Of a stretch of 28,909 bases of DNA, positions 27,610 to 28,909 are shown piece after piece. Source of the stretch: JAYSSF01 sp043720715 (GTDB lineage Bacteria > Patescibacteriota > Gracilibacteria > Absconditabacterales > Absconditicoccaceae); assembly GCA_043720715.1 (NCBI GenBank), contig JAYSSF010000007.1, positions 1-28,909 on the forward strand, written 5' to 3'. Numbering within the stretch: the stretch's first letter is position 1; the number at the start of each line of letters is the position of its first letter. A program made the position numbers and the translations under genes. The notes under the pieces are model-generated. The model was not told the origin of the DNA and ran no database searches. It was given only the letters and a program-made list of their open reading frames with translations.

Positions 27610-27658
27610 ACATAGCCATAGAGTCAATTTACTATACAAAAAATCCAACTTACTGCAA

Positions 27659-27684
27659 GGGCGGATTTTTGATCCGCCCCTACA
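27659..27684. repeat. REP-like hairpin downstream of nusG
   Basis: GGGCGGAT/ATCCGCCC with a 5-base loop, followed by CTACAG, belongs to the same family as the hairpins near 6081-6187. It lies 10 nt beyond the nusG stop and may also act as its terminator. Confidence 0.75.
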
Positions 27685-27694
27685 GCAATTGGAC

Positions 27695-28270
27695 TTATGC
27701 TAATTCAACCATATCAAATGACACTTGTACCGGTGTAGCTCTTCCCATAAAGTCAACCATGACGATGACTTGACTACGAAGTTCGTCGACCTCACGAATG
27801 GCTCACTTCATACCCTTGAAGTCAGACTCATTGAGTATTACCACATCGCCAGTCTTAAGATTAGTATGTGCTGCGATTTTAGAGTTCTTTTCTTCGACTT
27901 GTCTCACGATGTTCTGATATTCAGCTTCTGTGAGAGGTACCGGATGAGTTTCAGCTCCAATAATCAACCTCACTCCTGGTGTATTACGGATCACATACCA
28001 GATCTTATCATTCATCTTGGCCTTGACGAAGAGATATCATGGATAGATCTTGCGAGGTTTGAGGGATTTTTTACCATTTTTGCTCACCATTTCTTGTACG
28101 ATAGGTAGCATATGGCCCACAATATCTTCTTGGAGATTCATCTTTTTGATTCTCTCGTTGAGATTTTCGACTACGACCTCTTCTTGATTGGCATTGACAC
28201 TGAGTGCATACCATCTGAGTTCGTTATCGAGTATCTGCTTAGAGATGTCGTTATTGGTCATCGATATCAT
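27695..28270 (-). CDS. nusG: Transcription antitermination factor NusG
   Basis: The 191-aa protein has the NGN domain: 'RWYALSVNANQEEVVVENL', 'RKIYPGYLFVKAKMNDKIWY' and 'VIRNTPGVRLIIG'. The KOW domain follows after a short linker ('TGDVVILNESDFKGMKGAI', 'QVIVMVDFMGRATPVQVSF'). It binds RNA polymerase and increases processivity. UGA is Gly in 'YPGYLF', 'KGMKGAI' and others. The start MISM at 28270 lies one base after the secE stop, which supports translational coupling; Met4 is an alternative. secE-nusG is the conserved bacterial order, but rplK does not follow. Repeats and a PAP2 gene do. Confidence 0.95.
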
Positions 28271-28271
28271 A

Positions 28272-28460
28272 CTAGTTGGCTGTAGTGATGTTATAAAGTG
28301 TTTGGTATAGATTACCTGCAATTGCATCAAATGCAATAAATAATAAACCAGCAATAATGAGGATTGCAATTACTGCAAGGATGAAATGTCCAAGTTCTTC
28401 ATTAGAAGGACGTTTTACAGTTTTCAAAGTCTCAAGACTGTCATAAAAAAAATCGATCAT
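28272..28460 (-). CDS. secE: Preprotein translocase subunit SecE
   Basis: The 62-aa protein has the typical minimal SecE layout. A short amphipathic helix ('DSLETLKTVKRPSNEELGHF') leads to one transmembrane helix ('FILAVIAILIIAGLLFIAFDAIAG'). It ends in TAG. It clamps SecY in the membrane. Its place directly before nusG confirms the call. This gene contains no UGA. Confidence 0.9.
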   Translation of the reverse strand: MIDFFYDSLETLKTVKRPSNEELGHFILAVIAILIIAGLLFIAFDAIAGNLYQTLYNITTAN

Positions 28461-28491
28461 CAGACCAATATATTAATAATAAAAGAATGTT

Positions 28492-28520
28492 ATCATAATA
28501 CATAGTCAAATAATGATCAA
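28492..28520 (-). promoter_or_regulatory. Candidate secE-nusG promoter
   Basis: On the minus strand TTGATC (28515-28520), a 17-bp spacer and TATGAT (28492-28497) precede the secE ATG at 28460, for a leader of about 25 nt. Confidence 0.5.
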
Positions 28521-28545
28521 TTGCAAGGAAAAGAATTATATACTT

Positions 28546-28909
28546 TTAGAATTGTGAGGAAATCTGACTGAGTTCCTTGATGATCTCGGGATCGGAGATT
28601 ACTTCAGGATATTGTGTTATCACTGACTTGTGTTTTTCAATCAGAGTTACTTTTTTACTTACAGATGTGATTGCTTGAGTATATTTTTTAGTGATAAGAG
28701 TGAGAGCATTGATGGTAATTCTATGTTGAGCTTCACACTGCCCTGCTGTTATTGATGCTTGGATAAGTATATTGATATTTTCAAGCTTGTTAGCATTGAT
28801 TGCTTCAATGACTGCCGTATCTGCTGTTTTTTTGTCAGAGCTACAGTCAGTGAGCTTGGACTGAGACTGTTCGACTTGTGATTGATATGTGGATAGTTGC
28901 TGTGTGAGT
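28546..28909 (-). CDS. Partial coiled-coil protein, C-terminal part
   Basis: Only the last 120 residues lie in the window; the gene enters from the right edge and stops at TAA (28546-28548). The visible part is Gln/Ser/Lys-rich and helical ('LSTYQSQVEQSQSKLTDC', 'VSKKVTLIEKHKSVITQY'), with no membrane segment and two Cys residues. It has no UGA in the visible part. The pattern suggests a surface or envelope coiled-coil protein; no family is recognised. Confidence 0.65.
   Translation of the reverse strand, partial: LTQQLSTYQSQVEQSQSKLTDCSSDKKTADTAVIEAINANKLENINILIQASITAGQCEAQHRITINALTLITKKYTQAITSVSKKVTLIEKHKSVITQYPEVISDPEIIKELSQISSQF

Noticed and set aside
27725..28108. 127-aa plus-strand ORF inside nusG
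   Set aside because: Antisense to NusG, which explains the sequence completely.
1..28909. CRISPR array or prophage
   Set aside because: No regularly spaced direct repeats, cas genes or phage structural genes were seen; the only tandem repeats are two-copy.

Overview
The window comes from a bacterium that reads UGA as glycine (translation table 25), as Absconditabacteria (SR1) and Gracilibacteria do. With the standard code nearly every long gene breaks into fragments. With UGA read as Gly, 31 coding regions appear; 29 are uninterrupted and every one ends in TAA or TAG, none in TGA. The UGA codons fall on conserved glycines, for example in the GATase 'LSGG', tyrosine recombinase, ALDH, MsrA 'GGCFWC', CcdA and RND motifs. 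The DNA is AT-rich, genes are tightly packed, and I see no clear Shine-Dalgarno sequence before the starts I checked.

Layout. 72-1418 (-) is an unknown polytopic membrane protein. 1647-3308 (+) holds a class I glutamine amidotransferase-like protein and a tyrosine recombinase, followed by a candidate structured RNA and a terminator (about 3441-3624). 3621-5626 (-) holds an FAD oxidoreductase behind a membrane protein. 5762-5968 (+) is a tiny two-helix membrane protein with a near-consensus promoter.

6221-11332 (-) is a six-gene cluster: FMN reductase, DoxX-like protein, ATP-grasp ligase, alpha/beta hydrolase, DinB-like protein and aldehyde dehydrogenase. 11526-15143 (-) is a thiol-redox operon: CcdA, a tandem thioredoxin, a thioredoxin-MsrA-MsrB fusion (carrying a 1-nt frameshift) and a YHS protein. 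A Fur-family regulator lies just upstream (15377-15763). The two operons share an almost identical 25-bp imperfect palindrome before their first genes, so they look co-regulated.

15864-16628 (-) is an RsuA-family pseudouridine synthase. 16821-22373 (+) is an AbrB-like protein, a lipoprotein membrane-fusion protein and an RND transporter. 22419-24408 (+) is a frameshifted unknown gene, uracil-DNA glycosylase (ung) and a DUF559 protein. 24436-28460 (-) is an Mrr-like endonuclease, dnaN, a 69-aa protein, a PAP2 phosphatase, nusG and secE. A partial coiled-coil gene runs off the right edge.

Several families of intergenic palindromic repeats are scattered through the window. One of them seems to have been absorbed into the 5' end of the recombinase gene.
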